From: JAHIKV01 sp963733145
Lineage (GTDB): Bacteria; Planctomycetota; Planctomycetia; Pirellulales; Thermoguttaceae
Direction of reading: 5' to 3'
Length of the DNA stretch: 64,000 bases
Assembly (NCBI GenBank): GCA_963733145.1
Contig: CAVTCJ010000008.1
Location: 62,001-126,000, forward strand
Shown: piece by piece, positions 40,861 to 48,889 of the stretch
Numbering within the stretch: position 1 is the first letter of the stretch
How the letters are laid out: the number at the start of each line of letters is the position of its first letter
Program-made: the position numbers and the translations under genes
Notes under the pieces: model-generated
Database searches by the model: none
What the model was told of the DNA's origin: nothing
What the model saw: only the letters and a program-made list of their open reading frames with translations

Positions 40861-41499
40861 ATGTGCAGGATGACCTGTCCTATAGTCTCGGTATTTCTTC
40901 TATTGGCTGGTTGCAGCGGTGCTGATAACCCTATGACTGGCGTTGCAAGTGGTCCTGCTCGCGCAGCGATGCCAGTGACAGGTCTCGGTAACAAGATGCA
41001 GAATCAGGTTAAGAGCAACAACACAGAAACCCGGCCACCACTCTGCAAGCGATTTTCGGAGTACACTGTTGGCAAACCCGACCTGAACAAGAGCATATCA
41101 CCTTGCCGTCTCTATTTTTTTGCCGATACGATTCTCTCTCACGATGGGGAGAAGTATTTCAGGCTCGTAGTTCGTAAAGGGGCTGCGATTCGCTTGAATG
41201 GAATTGGCGGCATCGACAACCCGGAGAATCAACTGCACCCGTATCTGTATCGGTGGAAGGTTCTGGATGCGAAGGGCAAGGAGAGTCGTGGTTGGCTGGC
41301 ATTCTTTTTGAGGAATCGTGACGGAACCTACCATACCATAGTCAATTTACCACCGGACGAATGGCGCAGGTCAGTGCTGGAGGTCTACTTTGAGGATGTG
41401 GATGGCGATGGCGTTCGAGAGGATGTCACGTTTAGGGTGTTGGTTGGCGACATCCTATATGGAAAGGGGGAGGAAAACGGTACAGGTCCGATTAAGTGA
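40861..41499 (+). CDS. Small lipoprotein following the RHS C-terminal domain, candidate immunity or partner protein
   Basis: Starts 21 bases after the RHS stop with gagaggcaagcc upstream. The 212 residues open with a lipoprotein signal (CPIVSVFLLLAGC, lipobox LLAGC), then a polar stretch and a compact domain (YRWKVLDAKGKESRGWLAFF, LEVYFEDVDGDGVREDVTFR). I recognise no family. The position is that of an immunity gene in polymorphic toxin loci, and a lipoprotein would act in the periplasm; this is inference from context only. DVDGDGVRED also resembles a calcium loop. Confidence 0.6.
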   Translation: MCRMTCPIVSVFLLLAGCSGADNPMTGVASGPARAAMPVTGLGNKMQNQVKSNNTETRPPLCKRFSEYTVGKPDLNKSISPCRLYFFADTILSHDGEKYFRLVVRKGAAIRLNGIGGIDNPENQLHPYLYRWKVLDAKGKESRGWLAFFLRNRDGTYHTIVNLPPDEWRRSVLEVYFEDVDGDGVREDVTFRVLVGDILYGKGEENGTGPIK

Positions 41500-41827
41500 A
41501 GATAGGCAACCCCAGCCCCAAGTGCTCCCAGGCGATCGGCGGCGGCTTATCAGGTGTCAAGGTCTGACCCTGTCGTGCAACTGTTCTAAAGCGTCATTGG
41601 CGCGCGCCGGATTAGCGCCGTGTCGGCGGTGGTGCAATGGGGCAGGTGGGCACGGCGCACCGGGCAGCGCCAGGGTTGGCCGTTGTGAAATGCTACACAG
41701 TGGCCTCCGGGCGTCACGGCGCCCGGATTAGCGCCGGATCGGCCCTGGTGAAAGGGGGCAGGTGGAGGCTACGATTGGGGGTAGTGCGCCGAAAGGATTA
41801 AAGGGGTCGGGAGTCTTTAATTGGTAC
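41500..41827. repeat. Non-coding repeat patch with a 116-base spaced direct repeat
   Basis: The stretch attagcgccg plus flanks occurs at 41611 and 41727, each followed by a ggcaggtgg motif. The patch also holds tcaaggtctgaccctgtcg (41557-41575) and aaaggggtcgggagtcttta (41799-41818); a relative of the latter is at 46967. No gene is seen. Confidence 0.55.
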
Positions 41828-41979
41828 GCCTACGATAGTTGGGGCAATCTCATCGAGGAGTGGCAGGCTCACGACGGCGCGGTTGACACGCAAAACACGC
41901 CCGCCGTACAATACACCTATGAGGACGGGGCATCCGGCAGCACGGCGAAGTACGTCCGGCTGGCGGATGTGACTTATCC
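41828..41979 (+). pseudogene. Orphan RHS fragment duplicating part of the upstream RHS gene
   Basis: The 152 bases match 38801-38952 with seven substitutions and no indel, coding YDSWGNLIEEWQAHDGAVD and STAKYVRLADVTYP. It has no start and is cut at 41979 where IS110-type sequence begins. It may be the remnant of a second RHS gene or of an orphan RHS cassette. Confidence 0.85.
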
Positions 41980-42077
41980 TCTTTATCCAGATACCATGAA
42001 AGAGCCGGGGTCTCCAAGAAAAGTACGCTTGGGAGCGTTTCCAAACCCCAAGTTGACCCTTTCCAGGAGACCCCAGC

Positions 42078-43181
42078 ATGTTATACCTCGGTATCGACCA
42101 GCACAAGCGACAATTGACGGTGAATTTGCGCAACGAAGACGGATCGGTGATCCTCAAGCGGCAGGTGAGCACGCAGTGGGAGAAGGTTCGCGTCTTCTTT
42201 GACGATCTTGCCGAAAAGGCGGAGCCGGAGGGCGGCTTTCTGGCGATTGTCGAAGTTTGCGGCATGAACCCCTGGCTATTGGACATGCTCAAAGAATACG
42301 GTTGTCGAGAAATCGTCGTGATCCAGCCGACGGAGCGATCCAAGCAGAAGACCGACCGTCGCGATGCCGGCCAGTTGGGCCACTCGCTGTGGGTTCATCG
42401 CCAACAGTTTCTCGATGGAAAGCATCCGCTCGGGCTGCGGCGCGTCCAGCCGCCCACGGCCCAGGAGGCCGACGATCGGCAGCTTACGGCGTTGCGTGCT
42501 CGGCTGACGAAGAAGCGCACGGCGGCGCTCAACGGCATCCACAAGATTTTGCGGAAACACAATTTGGAGCAGGAGTGTCCGACGAAGGTTTTTCAGACGC
42601 AAAAGGTCCGCCGCTGGCTGGTCGAGATGAACTTGCCCGCAATCGATCGGCTGGAGATGAACTTGTTGTTGCCGCAATGGGAGTTGCTCGACGAACAGTT
42701 GGAAGTCGTCGAAGCGAAGATTGCGGAGCGTGCGGCGGCCGACGAACAAGCGAAACTGCTGGAGTCGATGCCGGGCATGGGACATTACAGCGCCGTGGCC
42801 ATTACGTCGCGGATCGGCGACATCGAGCGGTTTAAGCGGCCCGACAGCCTGGCGAACTATTTCGGATTGACGCCCGGCTGCCGCAACTCGGGCGAAGCAA
42901 CGCAGCGCCTTGGTTCGATCACGAAACAAGGCAGCAGGATCGTCCGCCACTTGCTCGGGCAGGCTGTGATCAAAGTGTTGCGATTCGACGGCGTAATGCG
43001 TGCTTGGTTCAAGCGCATCAAGCAGCGTCGCGGCTCGAAGATCGCGAGGGTGGCCGTGATGCGGCGTATGGCGACGATTATGTGGCACATGTTGAAGAAG
43101 AAACAGAAGTACCGCTATGCGTTGCCGATCAAGAAACACCGGGAATTCGTGGAGTTTGAAGGCTCAACGGAAGCGGCATGA
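42078..43181 (+). CDS. IS110-family transposase (DEDD type)
   Basis: An intact 367-residue transposase. The N-terminal RuvC-like DEDD domain shows Asp in YLGIDQHKRQ, Glu in AIVEVCGMNPW and the pair in KTDRRDAGQLG. The C-terminal domain has SMPGMGHYSAVAITSRIGDI, ANYFGLTPGCRNSG and the region with the catalytic Ser (TKQGSRIVRHLLGQAV). It starts about 100 bases after the RHS scrap ends, with a good ribosome binding site (ccaggaga). IS110 elements are guided by a bridge RNA made from a non-coding end; the 5' spacer here is only about 98 bases and the 3' non-coding side is longer. The element's exact ends are not defined. Confidence 0.9.
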   Translation: MLYLGIDQHKRQLTVNLRNEDGSVILKRQVSTQWEKVRVFFDDLAEKAEPEGGFLAIVEVCGMNPWLLDMLKEYGCREIVVIQPTERSKQKTDRRDAGQLGHSLWVHRQQFLDGKHPLGLRRVQPPTAQEADDRQLTALRARLTKKRTAALNGIHKILRKHNLEQECPTKVFQTQKVRRWLVEMNLPAIDRLEMNLLLPQWELLDEQLEVVEAKIAERAAADEQAKLLESMPGMGHYSAVAITSRIGDIERFKRPDSLANYFGLTPGCRNSGEATQRLGSITKQGSRIVRHLLGQAVIKVLRFDGVMRAWFKRIKQRRGSKIARVAVMRRMATIMWHMLKKKQKYRYALPIKKHREFVEFEGSTEAA

Positions 43182-43880
43182 AGGACTAAAGGCAGGTTTT
43201 TCGGGGGACGTCCCCCGAGCCCCCGAAGGATTTAACGCGGAAAGCTCAAAGAGGAGTGCAAGGCCATGAAAAGAACGAGGGCGAACCGTTTGGCCCGCCC
43301 TCATTCCTCTTCGAGCCCTGGCGCGACGCTCGGGTCGGTTCCCACCGTTGCCCTACCCTTCGCCCAGGTTGAAAAAGTGTCGCATTAACGCAAGTACCTT
43401 GGAGAAACATTTTTGCCTTTGTGACGGTGTTGATTCGCCGCTTTCGGCGAGCGAATCCCTGCGGCTCCACGCCAGACTCGATGTGTCCCCTTGACTTGGT
43501 CGCATGACTAGGCGTGATCCTGATTGGAGCGGCGAGGAGTCCCGCAGGACGATCGAAAGATTTTATCGGTGTCGGGCGAATCGCGCCCGAGCGCGGACGT
43601 AATTGACGGTTCGCGGGCGTCCACGAAGGGACGGGTTGAGGCACGGTCGCATTTAGAAAAGAACGACCGAACAGACCTCGCGGAAGAAATCGTAACACGG
43701 AAACGAGTCAAAAAAAGGCACTCACACGAGACATCCGCACACGGAGCGGCAAAAAACGGTTCCATATTCCAAACAGTTCGCCAATGCGAACCGCGTAGAT
43801 CGTTTGTACATGCACTCGAAAAACAACCACTCACAAGCGATACAATTCGCAGAGACCACCCTTGACACACAAGGCTCTTT
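43182..43880. other. Non-coding region between the IS110 transposase and the RAYT unit
   Basis: About 700 bases with no credible gene. It opens with a 16-base perfect palindrome (cgggggacgtcccccg, 43202-43217), and another hairpin-like pair (gattcgccgctttc/ggcgagcgaatc) lies at 43433-43456. Part of it may be the IS110 3' non-coding end. From about 43660 the A+T content increases. Confidence 0.5.
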
Positions 43881-44633
43881 CAGGGAGGGGACACAATACT
43901 AGTATTGACGAAATGGGCAATATCCTATATTCTTCGGACATGGCAAGATTGGCACGACTGGTCATCCCTGGCTTTCCACGCCATGTCTCGCAACGCGGCA
44001 ACCGGCGGCAGCAGACCTTCTTCAATGCCGACGACTATGCGGCATATCTGGAACTTATGGGCGATTGGTGCCGTGAGAAAGGCGTGGAGATTTGGGGCTA
44101 TTGCCTCATGCCGAATCACGTTCATCTGATCGCCGTGCCGCAGACCGCCGACGGCCTGCGACGGGCCATCGGAGAGGCCCATCGACGTTACACACGGCGG
44201 ATCAATTTCCGCGAAAGATGGCGCGGCTACCTCTGGCAAGGCCGCTTCGCTTCCTTCATAATGGACGAGCCGTACTTGCTGGCCGCCGCGCGTTACGTGG
44301 ATTTGAATCCCGTGCGGGCAAAACTGGTCGAGGCGGCCGGCCAGTGGCCTTGGAGCAGTGCGAAGGCCCACCTCTCCGGCCGCGACGACCGCTTGGTGAA
44401 AGTCGCACCGCTGCTGGCGCTGGTCGCCGATTGGCGCGGCTTTCTGGACAGTGCGATGAACGCGCAGGAAATCGAGGAATTGCGAGGGCACGGTCGCACC
44501 GGGCGTCCGCTTGGAAGTGCTTCGTTCCTCGAACCTTTGGAAAGCAAGGTCGGCCGTGTCCTGCGACCGCAGAAAGGCGGCCGTCCGTCAAAATTACGCA
44601 GAATACCATAACTAGTATTGTGTCCCCTCCCTG
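43881..44633 (+). mobile_element. RAYT unit with perfect 23-base inverted ends
   Basis: Positions 43881-43903 (cagggaggggacacaatac and four more bases) are exactly complementary to 44611-44633. The tip is an actagt palindrome. The transposase gene fills the space between, its stop codon touching the right arm. This fits a self-contained REP-associated tyrosine transposase unit. Confidence 0.88.
43940..44611 (+). CDS. REP-associated tyrosine transposase (RAYT, Y1/IS200-like)
   Basis: A single-strand transposase of the Y1 family. The start at 43940 gives MARLARLVIPGFPRHVSQRG, the standard RAYT opening. The HUH motif is MPNHVHLIAVP, the catalytic Tyr is probably in HRRYTRRINFRE, and WQGRFASFIMDEPYLLAAAR with YVDLNPVRAKLVEAAGQWPW follows. 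The C-terminal tail GRPLGSASFLEPLESKVGR is the usual end domain. 223 residues, frame intact. RAYTs recognise and move REP-type hairpins; its own 23-base inverted ends are likely substrates. It splits the RHS locus from the orphan tip downstream. Confidence 0.92.
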   Translation: MARLARLVIPGFPRHVSQRGNRRQQTFFNADDYAAYLELMGDWCREKGVEIWGYCLMPNHVHLIAVPQTADGLRRAIGEAHRRYTRRINFRERWRGYLWQGRFASFIMDEPYLLAAARYVDLNPVRAKLVEAAGQWPWSSAKAHLSGRDDRLVKVAPLLALVADWRGFLDSAMNAQEIEELRGHGRTGRPLGSASFLEPLESKVGRVLRPQKGGRPSKLRRIP

Positions 44634-44640
44634 AATAACG

Positions 44641-44892
44641 GGCACTGGAGCGGTCGTCAACGGTGACCAGGACTATGGCTTCCAGTTCCATGAAGTTGTT
44701 AAGGTGGACGTGGATGGGTTTGCTGATACGATCTTCGATCCGTCCTATGGAACGCGAGTTGATAAGGGTACCGATACAAGGACCGTGGAGCATATATACG
44801 AGGATTTGGACGTGACCAAAGTGGTCCGATCAGACTTGACATTTGTCGACGACCCGGCAGGGGCACCTTATTGGCTGACATTTACCCCATGA
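44641..44892 (+). pseudogene. Orphan C-terminal tip with FHEVVKV and DPSYG motifs, 5' lost
   Basis: An open frame without a start, abutting the RAYT right end. It reads GTGAVVNGDQDYGFQFHEVV, then IFDPSYGTRVDKGTD and TFVDDPAGAPYWLTFTP to a stop. The pairing of His (FHEVV) with Asp (FDPSYG) about 15 residues later resembles the His and Asp of a Cys-His-Asp triad in transglutaminase- or papain-like folds; the Cys-bearing part is missing. A related tip is at 54811-55041. A small lipoprotein gene follows 18 bases on. Likely the severed end of an RHS-type or other secreted protein; that link is inference. Confidence 0.55.
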
Positions 44893-44904
44893 ATTGAAGG
44901 GACA

Positions 44905-45727
44905 TTAGCAATGTCTAAGGCTATTGGACTATCTCTGTTTTCACTTGGGTTTTTGACGCTTGGCGTTATGACCGTTGGGTGCGATTCAGTCTCAGCTAAG
45001 GGAGACGATCCTGAAGTGGTTTTATTCAGAAAACGATTGGATGATGACCGCGAACTTGTAGTTGTTCGAGGAAGAAATATACCAATTACGGTTATCAAAG
45101 GGATCAGCACCATATCGGCGGACAACAAGAATAATATTACGGGGGTAAGTTCGCTTCGGTGCGAGCTACATTCCGCAACGAATGGGCCGTTGATTTTGGC
45201 CAACCGTCTCATCTACGAGCCCGTCGGTTGGGGCGGGCACCGCTTCCAGGTCCTGGACATGCTCGTTAGCCCGGAAAAGATAATAATTGCGGCCATTGAC
45301 GGCCCCTTGATTACATTGTGGGCTGTTACTCCTATGGCGGCTGAGGCTAACCAATTCGCATGGCTAAACGACTGGACGCGGTTTGCAGCTATGGTACCCC
45401 TTGATAAGACAATGGTCAGCGTCAAGCTTGGGCGGACAGAAAATGGCCTTATTCTGGCCGAGGTGAACGACTTGCGCCCTAATTTCAAGCAGCACACCAA
45501 ATTCATCCAATTGGAGAAGGAGTGGAAATTTATGAAAGTGGAAACAGGTGACAGCCCCAAGATTGACAAGATTGGAGATTCGCGGATTGATTCGCGGGAT
45601 TCGCAGGACACGAACCGAAATGGGCAACATAGGCAAACGCATTGAATGAACATTCGTGGACACGTTGCCGCGGCCATATAATGTAACGTTATATCCCGCC
45701 CCCAAGGCCGTCCTGCCGGATAACGTC
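44905..45727. repeat. 823-base duplicated segment, copy 1
   Basis: Matches 55716-56538 over its whole length with one substitution and two single-base indels. It holds the lipoprotein gene at 44911 and the first codons of the secreted-protein fragment at 45656. Copy 2 is cut at taacgtc by an IS91-like element. Confidence 0.95.
44911..45645 (+). CDS. Secreted or lipid-anchored protein following the orphan tip, candidate immunity or partner protein
   Basis: An intact 244-residue protein. The N-terminus is a signal (GLSLFSLGFLTLGVMTVGC; lipobox-like TVGC). The mature part has ELVVVRGRNIPITVIKGIST, then LILANRLIYEPVGWGGHRFQ and NQFAWLNDWTRFAAMVPLD, and ends in a polar, repetitive tail (GDSRIDSRDSQDTNR). 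I recognise no family. Ribosome binding site gaagggacat lies ahead of the ATG. Its place directly behind an orphan tip, and its second copy behind another tip region, suggest a linked role; immunity is a guess from layout. Confidence 0.65.
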   Translation: MSKAIGLSLFSLGFLTLGVMTVGCDSVSAKGDDPEVVLFRKRLDDDRELVVVRGRNIPITVIKGISTISADNKNNITGVSSLRCELHSATNGPLILANRLIYEPVGWGGHRFQVLDMLVSPEKIIIAAIDGPLITLWAVTPMAAEANQFAWLNDWTRFAAMVPLDKTMVSVKLGRTENGLILAEVNDLRPNFKQHTKFIQLEKEWKFMKVETGDSPKIDKIGDSRIDSRDSQDTNRNGQHRQTH

Positions 45728-46987
45728 AACTGGGACGAAGAGGCCATGCGCGGCGTCGGGCGGCTGGCCGACGATTTGCACGACGGCATCGACGAGGACG
45801 ATCCCGATCTCCGCCAAGCCATGCTCTACGTCACCAACTATCTCCCCAGCGACGTGACCGGCTATTGGAGCCTGGTCTTCCGAAACGCCGTCAAGGATTA
45901 CGGCGCCACCGCCCGGGCGTATTGGGAGGTCGGCGGCCAATGGCAGGAGTTCATCACCGATCAAGAGATCATGGCGACCATCCCGGCCGGGCAAACCCTC
46001 TCGATTCCGCTGCTGCTCGAGGGCATCTTCCCCGCGGACATCAATCTCAACGCCAGTTTCTACGTGGTCAACGTCGCCGACGACGTCCTGCAAGGCGGTT
46101 TCGGACATCCCATACCCGAAGATGATCCCGTGCTCGACGCCGGCGATTCCGTGCTGCTCAACGTCCGCACGGTCGATCTAACGCTCTACGACGGCCCCGT
46201 GCCCATGCCGGAGACCTACGAGGACACGCTGCCGTTCGTGGTGCCGATGAACCGGGACTACGACATGGAGTACGTCAACGGGCAGGGGCAGCCCGTGCCG
46301 GATTGCACCGAACCGATCCCAGATGGGGCCACACCGCCGCCGCAGGCTTATGGAACCGAGGACGACTTGGTGTCCGCCGTGCTGACGCTTCCCAATTTCG
46401 CCTACGGGACGTGGACGCTGAGCATACCGGCCGAGTTCCGCGTCTGGCAGCAACTGCCCTGCGAGTGGGCGGAGGTCGAGTCGGGCGAGCCATACGAAAT
46501 CTCCTCCGGCGGAACAATCATCTTGGCGGTCGAGGGCCTGCAGCCGTCCACCGTGCCGGACAATTTCATCGTCGGCACCTGCCAGCAGACCGACGCCTCG
46601 GGCAACCCGCTCGGCCTGCCGGTCTCGGACAAGGTGAAGGTCGAGGTGGTGGCGATCGACCTGGAAGTCGACTGGATTAGTGAATATGACGAGGCCACAT
46701 GGGCGGCGTCGATACTGGTCAACGACGATTACGACGAAAGCGAGACGCATCACGATCCAATTTCCGATAATGACCGGCTGCATGGGCAAAAGATTAGTCT
46801 GCCGCCGTGGATCGTAACGGACGACGACGATTTGACGCATGCCAGCTTGACGATTGATGGACCGAATGGGCAGCATGGAATATACTGGATAGAGGTGGTC
46901 GGCGAGCCGGAGTACGCCCAGAATTTATTGGTTTGGAGGGCCGAGGGGGAGGGGACCAGCAAAGGGGTCGGAAGTCGTTTCTATTGA
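45656..46987 (+). CDS. Secreted-protein fragment of unknown family
   Basis: About 440 residues, acidic, without a signal peptide, starting from a GTG with no clear ribosome binding site, so the true N-terminus is probably missing. Recognisable pieces are YNVTLYPAPKAVLPDNVNWD, DPDLRQAMLYVTNYLPSDVT, PAGQTLSIPLLLEGIFPADI, RDYDMEYVNGQGQPVPDC and DDDLTHASLTIDGPNGQHGI; the whole looks extracellular and beta-rich. After the stop a different frame reads DATSNVYDNLG just before IS481-like sequence begins at about 47024, so the gene may have led into RHS repeats before it was broken. The end GEGTSKGVGSRF is encoded by an aaaggggtcgg-type repeat. Confidence 0.5.
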   Translation: MDTLPRPYNVTLYPAPKAVLPDNVNWDEEAMRGVGRLADDLHDGIDEDDPDLRQAMLYVTNYLPSDVTGYWSLVFRNAVKDYGATARAYWEVGGQWQEFITDQEIMATIPAGQTLSIPLLLEGIFPADINLNASFYVVNVADDVLQGGFGHPIPEDDPVLDAGDSVLLNVRTVDLTLYDGPVPMPETYEDTLPFVVPMNRDYDMEYVNGQGQPVPDCTEPIPDGATPPPQAYGTEDDLVSAVLTLPNFAYGTWTLSIPAEFRVWQQLPCEWAEVESGEPYEISSGGTIILAVEGLQPSTVPDNFIVGTCQQTDASGNPLGLPVSDKVKVEVVAIDLEVDWISEYDEATWAASILVNDDYDESETHHDPISDNDRLHGQKISLPPWIVTDDDDLTHASLTIDGPNGQHGIYWIEVVGEPEYAQNLLVWRAEGEGTSKGVGSRFY

Positions 46988-47240
46988 CGCAACCTCCAAC
47001 GTCTACGACAACCTCGGCTGTCCTGGTCCATCAGGGAGATAATAGAACCGATCAGAGGAGTGACTGTCCCCCACGTAATGGCGGAAAAAGAGGGGCGTAA
47101 ACAAGCGATTGTCCGGCAGCGTCGCAGCGCGTGGCGTTGAGAACCGGCCTGCTGTTTGACAATTTGGTTGTGCTTTGACCGCGCTCGTGTTATAGGCGCG
47201 CACTGACAGCGCGACGGTCAAACGAGTGCCGCATTGCTGC

Positions 47241-47861
47241 TCAGGCTGCCCGCTTGAGCGCGACAACGGGCAGGTGCTTCCGTCCTCGGTAGAAGTTGAC
47301 TTCGATCGTCAGCTTGGCACCAGGGCTACCGCGCACCAATGCCCAAGGCTTGGCGCAAGGCGAGCTACGCGGCCAGCGTGAACGAACCTCAAATCGTGGT
47401 TTGCGGTTGGCGGGATGCCAGCCGAAATACACTTCGTCGGGCGTTCGGCCGCCGAGCCATTCGTGCGGCCGGTGCTGGTTGTACCACTCGACGATCGCCG
47501 AAAGCTCCTGTTGGAACCTTTCTCGGCGATAGGGAATCAGCAACAAACAGCCGAGCAGGGTCTTTAGCGTAAGAATGAAGCGTTCGACCACAGCGATTGA
47601 ACCATGTTTGCCGATCGCGCCGAAACGCGGCTTGATGTTTTTCCGTTTGCACCAACGCTTGAAGCCATCGTTCCAGAACTGCACGCCCTTGTCGCACACG
47701 ATGTACTTGGGTGCCCTCACCCCCGGCCCCTCTCCCGCAAGTGGGCGAGGGGAGCTGGCCATCGTCCGCCCCAAGAATGTCCGCACCTGTTCTGAGGTCG
47801 GCTGTTTGTCGAAGGCGGCGACGCCCATCGCACGGCGGGAAAAATGATCGACGACGACCAC
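47241..47861 (-). pseudogene. IS481-like transposase, 3' half, with an in-frame repeat insertion
   Basis: Corresponds to the integrase core of copy 1 from VDHFSRRAMG to the end, including VCDKGVQFWNDGFKRW, SIAVVERFILTLKTL and HRPHEWLGGRTPDEVYFG. The first Asp and the DNA-binding domain are lost. Between RTFLGRTM and KYIVCDKG, where copy 1 has HSAKAKP, this copy has ASSPRPLAGEGPGVRAP, encoded by a palindromic repeat. The C-terminus (FYRGRKHLPVVALKRAA) is complete, showing the native end that the stop in copy 1 removes. Confidence 0.85.
47713..47752. repeat. Palindromic repeat, CCTCTCCC family, in the copy 2 transposase
   Basis: Core ccctcacccccggcccctct followed by cccgcaagtgggcgagggg. Same family as 3150, 3317 and 5114 but with a longer loop. 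Read in frame on the minus strand as SPRPLAGEGPGVR. Confidence 0.85.
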
Positions 47862-47970
47862 GTTGTAAACGCACTACCACGAAAATCTGTGATTGTGGTA
47901 AAATGGCGAAGGTGCCAATAGTATCCCTGTCGGCACTTCTCAAGCTGGCACGTTGGTGCCAGCATTGCTG

Positions 47971-48156
47971 TCAATCAGTTCCAGGAGGCTGGCCGGTCCG
48001 GTTCAGTTGCGGGTCCATTACGACCATGCAGATGATGACCGCCGGATAGATGAACAGTGCAAGCGAAAGTACGATTACCACGCCCGAGACCGTGAGGTGG
48101 AATCCCAATTTCACTCGTTGCCATCGGCCTCCAACAATCTTCGTAAGCGTGGACAT
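47971..48156 (-). CDS. Small single-span membrane protein
   Basis: A 61-residue protein with a long hydrophobic segment (LTVSGVVIVLSLALFIYP continuing into AVIICMVVM) and a polar tail (DPQLNRTGQPPGTD). The start is well set: aaaaggaggtgtgcc lies directly before the ATG at 48156, and the same aggtgtg-cc/tc pattern precedes the genes starting at 50235 and 51317. No family recognised. Confidence 0.6.
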   Translation of the reverse strand: MSTLTKIVGGRWQRVKLGFHLTVSGVVIVLSLALFIYPAVIICMVVMDPQLNRTGQPPGTD

Positions 48157-48221
48157 GGCACACCTCCTTTTTTCTTGCCGGTGTTGTGCATGTTTAATAT
48201 GTATTTATTGCGAAAGCCCGC

Positions 48222-48303
48222 GTAGGGTGGGTCAAGCGAAGCGCAACCCCACCACCGTGTTTCCCGCAGTTGGTGGGGCTGCGCTTCGCTTGACCCACCC
48301 TAC
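48222..48303. repeat. Palindromic repeat, GTAGGGTGGGTCAAGCGAA family, copy 2
   Basis: Long hairpin: left arm gtagggtgggtcaagcgaag continuing cgcaaccccacca, right arm tggtggggctgcgcttcgc then ttgacccaccctac. Second copy of the repeat at 3193-3273. Confidence 0.9.
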
Positions 48304-48370
48304 TTCCCGCAACAGCAACATCTATGATAAGCTCAAGACCAGACAGTCGCATCAACCGGGAGCACCGACC

Positions 48371-48889
48371 ATGAAAGGCCACGGCCTGACCGCTCCACAA
48401 CGCCTCCGCTACATTCGCCTCCTGCTGGGGTTCTTTATCGCGGCCCTGCTGCTGAGCGGACTGACCGCCTTTCCGCTGGCGTGGGAACTGCGGGTGCTGA
48501 ATTCCTGGTTTGGCGAGGGCACCGCCGTGGGGACCGCGCTGCCGGGCTTGGCCCATTGGCTGAGCTACGTCCGCGACGGCTTGGAAACCACCGCCCGCGA
48601 TTATCCGTTCCTGGCCTATGGCACAGACTGGCTGGCGTTTGCTCATATCGTGATCGCCGTGGCTTTCTTGGGGCCGCTGATCGACCCGGTAAAAAATATC
48701 TGGGTTGTGAATTTCGGCATCATTGCCTGCCTGTTGGTCATTCCGCTGGCATTGATATGCGGTCCCATTCGCGGCATCCCGCTCGGCTGGCGGCTGCTGG
48801 ACTGCTCGTTCGGCGTCTTCGGCCTGATCCCGCTGGCAATCGCCCGCCGACTGATTCTGAGTCTGGACGCGGCGCGGTCTTCGTCCTGA
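48371..48889 (+). CDS. Conserved hypothetical membrane protein
   Basis: A 172-residue protein with four membrane spans: LLLGFFIAALLLSGLTAFPL, AFAHIVIAVAFLGPLIDP, FGIIACLLVIPLALICGPI and a last one around GVFGLIPLAIARRLIL. The pieces TAPQRLRYIRLLLGF, PFLAYGTDWLAFAHIVIAVA and IPLGWRLLDCSFGVFG are typical of an uncharacterised planctomycete and bacteroidete membrane family. Start at 48371 gives MKGHGLTAPQRL, the usual opening. It runs toward the radical SAM gene and the two overlap at their 3' ends by about 150 bases, though the extra codons of the latter are doubtful. Confidence 0.75.
   Translation: MKGHGLTAPQRLRYIRLLLGFFIAALLLSGLTAFPLAWELRVLNSWFGEGTAVGTALPGLAHWLSYVRDGLETTARDYPFLAYGTDWLAFAHIVIAVAFLGPLIDPVKNIWVVNFGIIACLLVIPLALICGPIRGIPLGWRLLDCSFGVFGLIPLAIARRLILSLDAARSSS

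Larger units (their letters stand above)
47024..47865 (-). mobile_element. IS481-like insertion element, copy 2, truncated
   Basis: The end at about 47024-47032 (tggtcca then cagggagataata) and the non-coding part match copy 1 at 13541. Sequence identity stops at about 47862, so the 5' half of the transposase gene is missing. Confidence 0.75.

Noticed and set aside
43202..43217. Palindrome after the IS110 transposase considered as a terminator
   Set aside because: The only T-run lies before the stem and not after it, so it is not a plus-strand rho-independent terminator.
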